From Pantoea sp. At-9b (GTDB lineage: Bacteria; Pseudomonadota; Gammaproteobacteria; Enterobacterales; Enterobacteriaceae), in contig NC_014837.1 in NCBI RefSeq assembly GCF_000175935.2, positions 1,798,001-1,862,000 of the forward strand: a DNA stretch of 64,000 nucleotides. Direction: 5' to 3'. Shown here in pieces: positions 43,565 to 53,297 of this stretch. The position numbers and the translations under genes are program-made. The notes beneath the pieces are model-generated. The model did not search any database, was not told the origin of the DNA, and saw nothing but the letters and a program-made list of their open reading frames with translations. How positions within the stretch are numbered: position 1 is the first letter of the stretch; every line of letters begins with the position of its first letter.

Positions 43565-45741
43565 TTGTTTGCCTTCAAGAAAAAACTGCTCGTTACTATT
43601 ATTGCCACAACACTTTCATCTTCCGTCTTTGCCGCACCACAACTTTTTAGCATGACTAAACAGCAGGTGAATGAGCCTGAGACTCCATTGCTCAGAAGCT
43701 TGCATGATGAAAACAAGAGCTATCAGTTAATTAAAATAAATAAGAATATCTTATTAAATAAGACATCCTCTTTTCAGTTTAAGATCGGAGGAAAAAATCG
43801 CGAAATAGAAATCATAGCTAACTCTCTGGAAAGAGACAATCTTGGCAATCGGATTTGGAAAGGTCAGTCGAAAAACAATAAAGATACAGTAACGTTTTCC
43901 ATCAATGATAAAGGGATTAATGGCGGTATTAGCCTCAACGATGGATCTTATTATGAAATTTATCCGGTAGGGGACGGCATCCAGGCATTGGTAAAAATTG
44001 AAAAGTCTGGCTGCCATGAGGATGACCACGATGCTATCGTCGACGAACATAGCGCTATCAATCAGCATACCGAGCATGAGAATCTGAGCGAGCATGAGGA
44101 ACCGCGTGCCGATACAACGCCAGCCAGAATGCGGGTTTTATATCTTTATACCAACCAGTCGCGCGAATTGTTTGAACCTAATCCTGAAGGCTATGCCGGT
44201 TATCTTAATAATAAACTTAATGAAAGCTATGCAAACAGTGATACGTTAATTCAGTTCGATGTTGCAGGCGTGATGGATGCCGGAATTGATGAAAGCGGAA
44301 TATACGAAATGCAAACCCAAATGTTTACCAGTGGCACGGCGCTGAATAAATTTGTACTCGCTAAACAAGCAGAAACGCATGCAGATTTTGTCACTTTATT
44401 GATCAAGGAAAGTAAGGACGCGTGCGGGCTGGCCCAGTTTGGGGGCCGAACAAACGTGGTGGTGACAGGTTGTGCAGTTGGTGCAGGCAGCTGGGCTTTA
44501 GCGCATGAAATCGGGCATAACATGGGTTTAAGTCATAATGAAGATGAGGCAGGGAAAGCACCTTATTCTTACGGTTATAAAGTTGAAGGTAAATTCCGAA
44601 CTATTATGTCAAAGGCCTGCTCGCAACAAAGCTGTGGCAGAGTCAACTATTTTTCTGATCCGTTAAGAACCTATGGTGGTCTGGCAATGGGCAAGGCATC
44701 AACTAATGATGCAGTTCGTTATCTGAAGGAAAAGCGTTTCAACTATAGTGATACTTTTCCATATTGGGACAGTCAGTATCAGTTGGCTGATGGTGAACTG
44801 CCTGAACATCAATATTTTGAAGTGAGTTTGACAGAACGTAAGACCAATACAACACTGACTCTCGATAAAAAAATTGTTAATCCAGCTCAATGGAGTTGGC
44901 CTTACGAGATTGCGGTTGCCGTTAACGGCTATTTTCCGAAGGGAATGCTTGAAGCCGGACAGATTAAAGGCGGCAACATTATTCCTGTCAGCGGGTCCAG
45001 TTATTTGAATCATATTTGGCTTCACCAGGAGTATAAAGATGCTTATCAGGCCAGTGTCCAGCGTAAACCTTTGCGGTGGTAAACGGTACTGAATGGGGAG
45101 ATGTTGCTGTAATCAATGGCGGCGATGGTTTGCCGGCCTATGCTACGGCAGTAATGGCTGTTAAAGATAAGTCATCAGGAAAAGTAATTGAGCAGTATTT
45201 CTTTAATAATGAGGCGGAAAGCTCCTCAGCGACAACCTGGCCTACGCAGCTGGCCAAAATTATCAACGCGCAAAAATCATCCAATGTGATTGCCGGTGAA
45301 CTGAAAGAGGGGAATATCAGCGTCATAGCGGGCAGTAGTTACCGTAATCGAATCTGGCTGCCGCTGGCGAAGAAGAATAATTTAACCGTTGAATTTGCCA
45401 CGTTAAACGCTGCTGATAATCCCTGGTTAAAAGAAGAGGATGCTTTCGGGGATAAATCCCAGACAGATTTAACCGCAGGAAGCGTCGTCACCGTTAAGGT
45501 AAAAAACAGTGATGGCTCTGTTGCGGAACAACGCAGTGTGGCGATCCCCACAGATCGCCTCAGCCGATACGACTGGCCGCCATATTTAGCGCATGAGGTA
45601 AATGCCAACCTTACGCAGATCAAAATGGGCGAAAAAACCGGTGACAACAGTTTCACGGTTATTGCCGGGTCGCAGTACCGTAACTACATCTGGAAGAAAC
45701 AACGCGCCAGCCAGACAGTCGAGGTCTCATTCAACAAGTAA
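43565..45741 (+). pseudogene. Frameshifted secreted metzincin-type zinc metalloprotease
   Basis: Two overlapping frames (43565-45082 and 45076-45741) make one gene of about 725 codons broken by a one-base shift near 45070. Restoring one T in the CCTTTG run joins QRKP to FAVVNGTEWGD. The first part starts at TTG with a signal peptide (FAFKKKLLVTIIATTLSSSVFA), then a pro-region, a His/Glu/Asp-rich linker after Cys150, the zinc site HEIGHNMGLSH (His314, 318, 324) and a likely Met-turn at Met348 (TIMSKAC). The C-terminal part holds three similar segments, each ending near (S/A)GSxYxNxIW. The catalytic domain is upstream of the break, so the truncated form may still be active. The gene is AT-richer than its neighbours, suggesting transfer. 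Host target is unknown. Confidence 0.8.
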
Positions 45742-45815
45742 CGCGGAAACACGTGGTTGGTAGCCGTAAGGCTGCCAATTGCGGGATTGGATGCTCTGAA
45801 CCATTAGCATTCCCC

Positions 45816-45922
45816 AAAAAAAAAGCCCATCACAGGGGATGGGCAAAGACTACACACAGCAATTCTTCACTTTACTCAGGGGAAAAAGGTTGTTTAAAAA
45901 TCAGTGGTTTGATCTCAAACAT
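45816..45922 (-). ncRNA. rprA: Small regulatory RNA RprA
   Basis: On the minus strand, CCCCTGAGTAAAGTGAAG then AATTGCTGTGTGTAGTCTTTG and a hairpin terminator (GCCCATC / GATGGGC, nine Ts) closely match the 3' two-thirds of E. coli RprA. The 5' part forms a different but equivalent hairpin (GTTTGA-GA-TCAAAC). RprA is an Hfq-dependent sRNA of about 105 nt that activates rpoS translation and is induced by the Rcs system. It lies beside ydiK as in E. coli. The 5' end is estimated from a TAACAT -10-like hexamer. A RcsB-type box lies about 43 bp upstream of it. Confidence 0.9.
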
Positions 45923-45958
45923 AGGAAACATGTTATTCACAGCCGCTGGCGGCGTCTT

Positions 45959-45972
45959 TAAGAATCCTCTTA
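45959..45972 (-). promoter_or_regulatory. RcsB box of rprA
   Basis: The minus strand reads TAAGAGGATTCTTA, close to the RcsB/RcsAB consensus (TAAGAATATTCTTA). It is centred about 43 bp upstream of the predicted rprA start, the usual activator position next to -35. Confidence 0.75.
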
Positions 45973-46178
45973 TTAGTTTAAAGCTGATAATCTTTTAAGG
46001 GTGTTTTTGGTGGGTTTTGGCGGCGAATCAGTACAAAAAATAATCCTTCCGTTACCAAAACTGGCCAGAATCGCGTGAAAATGCGTTTTTTCTTAAAAAT
46101 CGCTTATGGAAAATTTCGTTAACAAAAGGGAATTAAGTGACGGTGATTAACTGGGAATTTATCACCGTCACAGGGGGA

Positions 46179-47291
46179 TTAGGCTGAGTGATCGTCGTGC
46201 TCGGTCAGTTCTTCCACCACAGTTTCCGGGTCGTCATCCGGTGCGGGCGCTTCATGCATCCATACTGATACCAGACGATAGGATACCGCCAGTACCACCG
46301 GGCCAATAAACAGGCCGATCATGCCAAAGGCAACCAGGCCCCCGATCACCCCGGAGAGAATCAAAATCATCGGTAAATCGGCACCCATACGGATCAGCAT
46401 CGGTCGTAGCACATTGTCGAGTGTGCCAACGACACAACTCCAGATCAGCAGCACCGTGCCCCAGGTGGTATCGCCACTCCAGTACAACCAGATAATCGCC
46501 GGAACCAGCACAATCAGCGGACCGAGTTGTACCAGGCAGGAGAGAATCATCACCACGGTTAACAAGGTGGCGTAAGGGATACCGGAGATGGCTAAACCGA
46601 TCCCGCCTAACACGCCCTGCACCAGCGCGGTAACCACCACCCCCAATGCCACAGCGCGAATGGCCTGACCGGCCAGTAATACCGCAGCATCACCACGCCG
46701 CCCGCCCATGCGATAAGCAAAATGGCGAATACCCTGTCCGACCTGCTCCCCCCGCCAGTACAACAACACGCTAAACAGTAGCATCAGTGCCAGATGCAAC
46801 ATGAAGCGACCGAAATGTCCGGCCTGGGCAACAAAGAAGCCGGTGGTGCGGCCAATATAGGGTTGCAACTTGCTCATGATCGCGGAACCGCCACCATCCA
46901 CCAGCTTGTGGTAGCTGGAAAACAGCTTGTCACCTACCATCGGCACTTCTTTTAGCCAGTCCAGCTGCGGTACTGCCAGGTGGCCCTGCGTGGCCCAGGC
47001 GATGACCGGTGCGCTGTTGTCGATCAGGCTATTCACCAACACCGCAATTGGGATGATAAACAGCAGCAGTAACAAAATGGTCATGGCGACCACCGCCAGT
47101 GAACGGCGTCCCCACAGCAAACGCTGTAACTTGATCATCAGCGGCCAGGTGGCGATCACCACCATACTGGCCCAGGCGAAACCCAGAATAAAAGGCTGAA
47201 CCACCCATAGACAGGCGACGATCATGATCAGGATGAACATCAGTGAGAACAGCATTTGCGGTAAATCCAGACCGCGTTGCAGGTTTTTCAT
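46179..47291 (-). CDS. ydiK: AI-2E family permease YdiK
   Basis: A 370-aa membrane protein with about eight hydrophobic segments, the length of E. coli YdiK. The family marks are the N-terminal FILGFAWASMVVIATWP and the C-terminal LPMILILSGVIGGLVAFGMIGLFIGPVVLAV. Members are proposed to export small molecules, but no substrate is established for YdiK. The C-terminal tail is acidic (EAPAPDDDPETVVEELTEHDD). It lies upstream of rprA and divergent from ydiJ, as in E. coli. Confidence 0.92.
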   Translation of the reverse strand: MKNLQRGLDLPQMLFSLMFILIMIVACLWVVQPFILGFAWASMVVIATWPLMIKLQRLLWGRRSLAVVAMTILLLLLFIIPIAVLVNSLIDNSAPVIAWATQGHLAVPQLDWLKEVPMVGDKLFSSYHKLVDGGGSAIMSKLQPYIGRTTGFFVAQAGHFGRFMLHLALMLLFSVLLYWRGEQVGQGIRHFAYRMGGRRGDAAVLLAGQAIRAVALGVVVTALVQGVLGGIGLAISGIPYATLLTVVMILSCLVQLGPLIVLVPAIIWLYWSGDTTWGTVLLIWSCVVGTLDNVLRPMLIRMGADLPMILILSGVIGGLVAFGMIGLFIGPVVLAVSYRLVSVWMHEAPAPDDDPETVVEELTEHDDHSA

Positions 47292-47497
47292 AACAGCGTT
47301 TTGACCTCAATTGAATCCTTCACGGTGGGGTTTTCTCCCCCAATTAATGATTACCTATTTCAGGGGGATTAAACAGAGAAATGCAGGGCGCTTTTTACGT
47401 TTCCTGAAAAAACAGCGTGCGGCAGAAAAATGTGATAAAACGAATGGTTCATAAGAATCGACTACGCAAACGTTTACAACATCTCGGTCACCCAATA

Positions 47498-50400
47498 ATG
47501 ATCCCACAGATTTCCCAGGCACCGGGCCTCGTTCAACTGGTGCTGACATTCCTGCAGTCCTTAAAAGAGCAAGGATTCACCGGCGATACCGCCACCAGCT
47601 ATGCTGATCGTCTTTCGCTTTCCACCGATAACAGCATCTATCAGTTGCTACCTGATGCCGCGCTGTTCCCACGCTCTACCGCCGATGTCGCGTTGATTGC
47701 GCGCCTGGCAGGAGAAGAGCGTTTCGCCAGCCTGGTGTTTACCCCGCGCGGCGGCGGGACGGGAACCAATGGCCAGTCCCTGAACCAGGGGATCGTGGTT
47801 GATATGTCGCGCTACATGAACCGCATCCTTGAAATCAACACTGAGCAACGCTGGGTGCGAGTTGAAGCGGGCGTGGTGAAAGATCAATTAAATGCCTGGC
47901 TGAAACCCTACGGCTTCTTTTTCTCCCCGGAACTCTCCACCAGCAACCGCGCGACGCTGGGCGGCATGATCAATACCGATGCGTCCGGGCAAGGCTCGCT
48001 GGTGTATGGCAAAACCTCCGACCACGTTCTGGGCCTGCGTGCGGTGTTGCTGGGCGGCGATATCCTCGATACCCGTGCGATGCCCACCGATTTAGCCGAG
48101 AAGCTGGCGCAAACGCCCACCAAAGAAGGGCGGATTTATCAGCAGGTGATGACACGTTGCCGTGAGCAGCGTGCGCTGATTCTGGAAAAATTCCCGAAAC
48201 TGAACCGTTTTCTTACTGGCTACGATTTACGCCATGTGTTCAGTGACGATCTGCAAACCTTCGATCTGACGCGCCTGTTGTGTGGTGCCGAGGGGACGCT
48301 GGCGTTTATCAGCGAGGCGCGGCTCGATATCACGCCAATCCCCAAAGTGCGTCGTTTGGTGAATATCAAATACGATTCATTCGACTCCGCGCTGCGCAAT
48401 GCGCCCTTTATGGTTGAAGCAAAAGCGTTGTCAGTGGAAACCGTCGATTCAAAAGTACTGAATCTGGCGCGTGAAGATATCGTCTGGCACTCGGTGAAAG
48501 CATTGATTACCGATGTGCCGGATAAAGAGATGCTCGGGCTGAACATCGTTGAATTCGCCGGGGATGACGGTGAGTTGATTGAACAACAGGTGTCAACCTT
48601 ATGCGCGCGTCTCGATGAGTTAATGACGCAGCAGCAGGGCGGCGTGATCGGTTATCAGCTGTGTAATGATTTAGGCGGTATTGAGCGTATCTATAATATG
48701 CGCAAAAAAGCCGTTGGGCTGCTGGGTAACGCCAAAGGGCGCGCCAAGCCGATTCCGTTTGTTGAAGATACCGCGGTGCCGCCGGAGCATTTAGCCGATT
48801 ACATCGTCGATTTTCGTACCCTGCTCGATAGCCACGGCCTGAGCTATGGCATGTTCGGCCATGTTGACGCCGGTGTGCTGCACGTGCGTCCGGCGCTGGA
48901 TATGTGTGATCCGCAACAGGAGATGCTGATGAAACAGATCTCCGATGAAGTGGTGGCCCTGACGGCGCGCTACGGCGGTTTGCTGTGGGGGGAACATGGC
49001 AAAGGTTTCCGTGCGCAATATAGTCCGGCATTTTTCGGGGAAACCCTGTTCAACGAGCTGCGTCGCATCAAAGCCGCGTTCGATCCAGATAACCGTATGA
49101 ATCCCGGTAAAATCTGTACGCCGCTCGACAGCAACGAACCGATGATGCAGGTCGATGCGGTGAAACGCGGCACCTATGATCGGCAGATCCCGCTGACGGT
49201 GCGCAACGACTGGCGCGGTGCGATGGAGTGCAACGGCAACGGCCTGTGCTTCAACTTTGATGTACGCAGTCCGATGTGTCCGTCGATGAAAATCACCCGT
49301 AATCGTATCCATTCACCGAAAGGGCGTGCGACCCTGACGCGTGAGTGGTTGCGTCTGCTGTCGGAGCAGGGCGTTGACCCGGTTCAGTTGGAGAAATCCC
49401 TGCCGGAGCAGCGCACCAGCCTGCGCACCCTGATCCAACGGACGCGTAACTCCTGGCATGCGCAGCAGGGGGAATATGATTTCTCGCATGAAGTAAAAGA
49501 AGCGATGTCCGGCTGTCTGGCGTGTAAGGCCTGTTCAACCCAGTGCCCGATCAAAATTGATGTGCCCAATTTCCGCTCACGCTTCCTGCAACTGTATCAC
49601 ACCCGTTATCTGCGCCCGGTAAGTGATCATCTGGTCGCCACCGTAGAAAGCTACGCGCCACTGATGGCGAAAGCGCCGAAAGTATTTAACTTCTTTCTGA
49701 AACAACCGTGGATGCGGGAGCTGAGCAAAAACCATATTGGTATGGTGGATTTGCCGCTGCTCTCCTCGCCGAGCCTGAAACAGCAGCTGAGTGGCCATCC
49801 GGCGATGAATTTGACGCTGGAGCAACTGGAGGCGCTCGATAGCGAAGCGCGCAAAGAGTGTGTGCTGGTGGTACAGGATCCGTTTACCAGCTATTACGAA
49901 GCCCAGTTGGTGACCGACTTCGTCAAACTGATTGAAAAGCTGGGTTATCGCCCGGTGCTGTTGCCGTTTTCACCGAATGGTAAAGCGCAGCATGTGAAAG
50001 GTTTTCTGCAACGGTTTGCCCGCACCGCAGAGAAAACGGCTGACTTCCTGAACCGCGTGGCGCAACTGGGCATGCCGATGGTCGGTGTCGATCCGGCCAC
50101 CGTGCTGTGCTACCGCGATGAGTACCATCAGGTGCTGGGTGACAAACGTGGTGAGTTTTCGGTGCTGCTGGTGCATGAATGGTTGCAAAGCGCAGTGGCG
50201 GAGCGCGCCGTGCAGCAACCTGGCGGAGAAGCCTGGTATCTGTTTGCCCACTGTACCGAGGTGACAGCGCTGCCTTCGACCCCCAATCAGTGGCAGGACA
50301 TCTTTGCCCGCTTTGGTGCGAAGCTGGAAAACATTAATGTGGGCTGCTGCGGTATGGCTGGTACGTATGGACACGAAAGTAAAAACCTGGAGAATTCGCT

Positions 50401-50551
50401 GGGTATTTACGCGCTGTCCTGGCATCCACAAATGCAAAAGCTGCCGCGTCAGCGTTGTCTGGCTACCGGTTTCTCCTGTCGCAGCCAGGTGAAACGCGCG
50501 GAAGGCAATGGTATGCGCCATCCGCTACAAGCGTTGCTGGAAATGTTGTAA
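47498..50551 (+). CDS. ydiJ: FAD-linked, Fe-S D-2-hydroxyacid (D-2-hydroxyglutarate) dehydrogenase
   Basis: A 1017-aa protein matching E. coli YdiJ throughout. It has an N-terminal FAD-binding PCMH domain (FTPRGGGTGTNGQ, STSNRATLGGMINTDASGQG), a C-terminal FAD-oxidase cap (GMFGHVDAGVLHVRPALD), a ferredoxin-like cluster motif (CLACKACSTQCPIKID) and a CCG-type domain (GCCGMAGTYGH). The E. coli protein is described as a D-2-hydroxyglutarate dehydrogenase. I chose the ATG at 47498 (MIPQISQAPG), which matches the orthologue. It is divergent from ydiK. Confidence 0.94.
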   Translation: MIPQISQAPGLVQLVLTFLQSLKEQGFTGDTATSYADRLSLSTDNSIYQLLPDAALFPRSTADVALIARLAGEERFASLVFTPRGGGTGTNGQSLNQGIVVDMSRYMNRILEINTEQRWVRVEAGVVKDQLNAWLKPYGFFFSPELSTSNRATLGGMINTDASGQGSLVYGKTSDHVLGLRAVLLGGDILDTRAMPTDLAEKLAQTPTKEGRIYQQVMTRCREQRALILEKFPKLNRFLTGYDLRHVFSDDLQTFDLTRLLCGAEGTLAFISEARLDITPIPKVRRLVNIKYDSFDSALRNAPFMVEAKALSVETVDSKVLNLAREDIVWHSVKALITDVPDKEMLGLNIVEFAGDDGELIEQQVSTLCARLDELMTQQQGGVIGYQLCNDLGGIERIYNMRKKAVGLLGNAKGRAKPIPFVEDTAVPPEHLADYIVDFRTLLDSHGLSYGMFGHVDAGVLHVRPALDMCDPQQEMLMKQISDEVVALTARYGGLLWGEHGKGFRAQYSPAFFGETLFNELRRIKAAFDPDNRMNPGKICTPLDSNEPMMQVDAVKRGTYDRQIPLTVRNDWRGAMECNGNGLCFNFDVRSPMCPSMKITRNRIHSPKGRATLTREWLRLLSEQGVDPVQLEKSLPEQRTSLRTLIQRTRNSWHAQQGEYDFSHEVKEAMSGCLACKACSTQCPIKIDVPNFRSRFLQLYHTRYLRPVSDHLVATVESYAPLMAKAPKVFNFFLKQPWMRELSKNHIGMVDLPLLSSPSLKQQLSGHPAMNLTLEQLEALDSEARKECVLVVQDPFTSYYEAQLVTDFVKLIEKLGYRPVLLPFSPNGKAQHVKGFLQRFARTAEKTADFLNRVAQLGMPMVGVDPATVLCYRDEYHQVLGDKRGEFSVLLVHEWLQSAVAERAVQQPGGEAWYLFAHCTEVTALPSTPNQWQDIFARFGAKLENINVGCCGMAGTYGHESKNLENSLGIYALSWHPQMQKLPRQRCLATGFSCRSQVKRAEGNGMRHPLQALLEML

Positions 50552-50592
50552 ACAAATTGTAGAATTCCAGGAGACGTCAGGGCGCAGCTGGA

Positions 50593-50997
50593 TTAGAATA
50601 TCCAGCCTGCGTGGCGGACGAAATCACTTTGCAGGCTGGTGGCTTGATCCCACTCGCCGCTCAGTGCCAGTTGATGACATAAACGTGTCAGTGACAGGCG
50701 CGCCAGTTGATAGGCCTGAATACGGAACAGACGGTCGCGGTCAGCATTGCCCATCTCCTGCACTAAGCGGTGATGGAGCTTGCCCATGGCGTGCAGATAG
50801 CTCTGGTCGTCGCCATTCAACTGGCAGATTTCTGCCATATCGAGACAGGTGTCGTTAAAGCGACGCAGTTGTTCGATAGTACAATCGGTGCGGTTGAGCT
50901 TTGCCTGAGCCATATAGAAGTCAACGGTGATATCACGCACCGAAAACTTATATTCATCGATTTTGTGTTGTAACCAGGCTGAGACGGAAAGCGTCAT
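50593..50997 (-). CDS. Uncharacterised helical protein with an upstream Fur box
   Basis: A 134-aa soluble protein I do not recognise. It is rich in predicted alpha helix (KFSVRDITVDFYMAQAKL, RRFNDTCLDMAEICQLNG, LARLSLTRLCHQLALSGEW), with no signal peptide, membrane span or metal-binding cluster motif; the repeated helical pattern loosely recalls TPR-like folds. It has three cysteines (residues 39, 50 and 58). It starts after AGGTGG. A near-perfect Fur box lies 20-37 bp upstream, so its expression is probably iron-repressed. It sits between ydiJ and the suf operon, where E. coli has menI and fumD; it resembles neither. Confidence 0.7.
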   Translation of the reverse strand: MTLSVSAWLQHKIDEYKFSVRDITVDFYMAQAKLNRTDCTIEQLRRFNDTCLDMAEICQLNGDDQSYLHAMGKLHHRLVQEMGNADRDRLFRIQAYQLARLSLTRLCHQLALSGEWDQATSLQSDFVRHAGWIF

Positions 50998-51016
50998 GTC
51001 GCCACCTTAATGGGTT

Positions 51017-51034
51017 AATGATAATCATTATCAT
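51017..51034. promoter_or_regulatory. Fur box
   Basis: AATGATAATCATTATCAT contains the perfect palindrome TGATAAT-C-ATTATCA and matches the Fur consensus GATAATGATAATCATTATC at almost every base. It is 20 bp upstream of the minus-strand orphan gene and 353 bp upstream of sufA, so it most directly controls the former. Effects on suf are possible but less certain. Confidence 0.85.
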
Positions 51035-51321
51035 ATTCAACCACGTCAGGAATGCAATTCCCGCAGAGAAATTTTATTGATTTACTTTGCCTGTTGCTCA
51101 AATCGGCAATAACAATTTCTTTACATTAAGGAAAGGCGTAACCTATCAATTAACGGAAAAACGTAAAGTGGAAAAACGAAATTTTGCGATTTTTTAACAG
51201 GTTACAACAGCGTCAATGCGGCAGTTTTACCCGCCGCAAAGCAGTGCGAAGCGACTATGCTTAACAAAGCAACAGTAAAAAATAGCACGAGATGATTATC
51301 CCTGCAAAACAAGAGGTTGAA

Positions 51322-51338
51322 GTGATATCTGATATCAC
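51322..51338. promoter_or_regulatory. Perfect 17-bp palindrome in the sufA upstream region
   Basis: GTGATATC-T-GATATCAC is a perfect inverted repeat 48 bp upstream of the sufA start. It could be an operator or an mRNA hairpin. It does not match the IscR, OxyR or Fur patterns I know. The rest of the 389-bp gap (outside the Fur box) shows no gene; I did not resolve the suf promoter. Confidence 0.5.
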
Positions 51339-51386
51339 TACCATAGGGGGATAGCCTGAAAAGGCCCAGACTTACGAGGTAGCACT

Positions 51387-51761
51387 ATGTCATCAGTAAA
51401 TGCAGCTTCTTTTTCACCCGATGATTTCGTCTGGAAGGGGCTGACGCTGACCGAATCGGCAGCAAAACAAATTCTTAACCTGGTCGCACAGGATCCTGAA
51501 GTTAAGGGCCTGCGGGTAGGGGTGAAACAGTCCGGCTGTGCCGGGTTTGGCTATGTCATGGACCTGGTGAAAGACCTGGCCGATGACGACCTGCAGTTCT
51601 CATACTTCGGCGCAACGCTGTTTGTGCCGCTTCAGGCAATGCCGTTTGTCGACGGTACCGAAGTGGACTACGTCCGTGAAGGCCTGAACCAGATCTTTAA
51701 ATTTAACAACCCTAAAGCTCAGCACGCCTGCGGGTGCGGTGAGAGCTTTGGCGTCGAGTAA
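51387..51761 (+). CDS. sufA: Fe-S cluster assembly A-type carrier SufA
   Basis: A 124-aa HesB/IscA-family protein with the three ligand cysteines in QSGCAGFGY and HACGCGES. It accepts clusters built on SufBC2D and passes them to apo-proteins. It starts the sufABCDSE operon, which acts under iron limitation and oxidative stress. A GAGGTAG site precedes the ATG. It is 7 bp before sufB. Confidence 0.96.
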   Translation: MSSVNAASFSPDDFVWKGLTLTESAAKQILNLVAQDPEVKGLRVGVKQSGCAGFGYVMDLVKDLADDDLQFSYFGATLFVPLQAMPFVDGTEVDYVREGLNQIFKFNNPKAQHACGCGESFGVE

Positions 51762-51768
51762 GTGAAAT

Positions 51769-53262
51769 ATGTCACGACACAGCGAAACATCTGACGATGT
51801 ACAAATGTGGGAAGGCAAGCTCAATTATAAAGAGGGCTTCTTTACCCAACTGCAAACCGAAGAATTTGCCCATGGCCTCAATGAGGACGTGGTACGGGCA
51901 ATTTCGGCTAAGCGTAACGAGCCAGAGTGGATGCTGGAGTTTCGTCTAAAAGCCTTTCGTGCCTGGCTGGAAATGGAAGAACCGCACTGGCTGAAAGCGC
52001 ATTATGAGAAACTTGACTACCAGGATTACAGCTATTACTCCGCGCCATCCTGCGGCAACTGTGACGACACCTGTGCGTCAGAGCCGGGTGCCACGCAGGC
52101 TTCCGGCAGTGCGCCTGCCAGTGAGTACCTGACGCAGGAAGTAGAAAACGCCTTTAACCAACTGGGTGTGCCGGTGCGTGAGGGTAAAGAAGTCGCTGTT
52201 GATGCGATTTTTGACTCGGTCTCGGTCGCGACCACCTATCGTGGCAAACTGGCGGAGCAGGGCATCATCTTCTGTTCCTTCGGTGAAGCGATTCAGGAAC
52301 ATCCGGAACTGGTGAAAAAGTATCTTGGCACTGTTGTTCCGGCCAACGACAACTTCTTCGCTGCGCTTAACTCGGCGGTAGCGTCAGACGGTACCTTTGT
52401 CTACATCCCGAAAGGCGTGCGTTGCCCGATGGAGCTGTCGACCTATTTCCGTATTAACGCCGCTAAAACCGGTCAGTTCGAACGTACCATTCTGGTGGCG
52501 GACGAAGACAGCTACGTCAGCTATATCGAAGGCTGCTCGGCACCGGTGCGCGATACCTATCAGCTGCACGCGGCCGTGGTGGAAGTGATTATCCACAAAA
52601 ACGCCGAAGTGAAATATTCCACGGTACAGAACTGGTTCCCGGGCGGTGAAGGTGAGGGCGGTATCCTCAACTTCGTAACCAAGCGCGCCCTGTGTGAAGG
52701 TGACCACAGTAAAATGTCGTGGACACAGTCAGAGACCGGTTCTGCCATCACCTGGAAATACCCGAGCTGCATTCTGCGTGGTGATTACTCCATTGGTGAG
52801 TTCTACTCCGTCGCACTGACCAGCGGACATCAGCAGGCCGATACCGGCACCAAGATGATCCACATCGGTAAGAACACCAAATCGACCATTATCTCGAAAG
52901 GGATTTCGGCCGGTAAGAGCCAGAATACCTATCGCGGCCTGGTAAAAATCATGCCGACCGCGACTAACGCGCGTAACTTCACCCAGTGCGATTCCATGTT
53001 GATTGGACCGGACTGCGGTGCCCATACCTTCCCGTATGTGGAAGCGCGTAACAACACGGCGCAGCTGGAGCATGAAGCCACGACTTCGCGTATCGGTGAA
53101 GATCAGATGTTCTACTGCCTCCAGCGTGGCATCAGCGAAGAAGATGCGATCTCCATGATCGTGAACGGCTTCTGTAAAGATGTTTTCTCCGAGCTGCCAC
53201 TGGAATTCGCCGTGGAAGCGCAAAAATTGTTAGCAATCAGCCTTGAGCACAGCGTGGGCTGA
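51769..53262 (+). CDS. sufB: Fe-S cluster scaffold subunit SufB
   Basis: A 497-aa beta-helix protein, the scaffold of the SufBC2D complex. It has the N-terminal [27 protein letters not shown], the essential Cys in NFTQCDSM (E. coli Cys405 equivalent) and the QLEHEATTS triad (Glu-His-Glu). A Cys of the E. coli protein near it (YVEC) is Ala here (YVEA), so that residue is not essential. It follows sufA by 7 bp and is followed by sufC after 35 bp. Confidence 0.97.
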   Translation: MSRHSETSDDVQMWEGKLNYKEGFFTQLQTEEFAHGLNEDVVRAISAKRNEPEWMLEFRLKAFRAWLEMEEPHWLKAHYEKLDYQDYSYYSAPSCGNCDDTCASEPGATQASGSAPASEYLTQEVENAFNQLGVPVREGKEVAVDAIFDSVSVATTYRGKLAEQGIIFCSFGEAIQEHPELVKKYLGTVVPANDNFFAALNSAVASDGTFVYIPKGVRCPMELSTYFRINAAKTGQFERTILVADEDSYVSYIEGCSAPVRDTYQLHAAVVEVIIHKNAEVKYSTVQNWFPGGEGEGGILNFVTKRALCEGDHSKMSWTQSETGSAITWKYPSCILRGDYSIGEFYSVALTSGHQQADTGTKMIHIGKNTKSTIISKGISAGKSQNTYRGLVKIMPTATNARNFTQCDSMLIGPDCGAHTFPYVEARNNTAQLEHEATTSRIGEDQMFYCLQRGISEEDAISMIVNGFCKDVFSELPLEFAVEAQKLLAISLEHSVG

Positions 53263-53297
53263 TGGCCCGTTGCCGGAAGCAATGTGAAGGAAAGAGT

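Noticed and set aside
45060..45085. Programmed -1 frameshift in the metalloprotease
   Set aside because: The zero-frame codons CGT AAA CCT TTG do not form an X-XXY-YYZ slippery heptamer, and no obvious downstream stimulator follows; a mutation or sequencing error is simpler.
45753..45998. 81-codon plus-strand frame after the metalloprotease
   Set aside because: It lies antisense across rprA, has no ribosome site and no similarity to anything I recognise.
47417..47497. 27-codon N-terminal extension of ydiJ
   Set aside because: E. coli YdiJ starts at MIPQISQAPG; the extension is basic, unconserved and lacks a good start.
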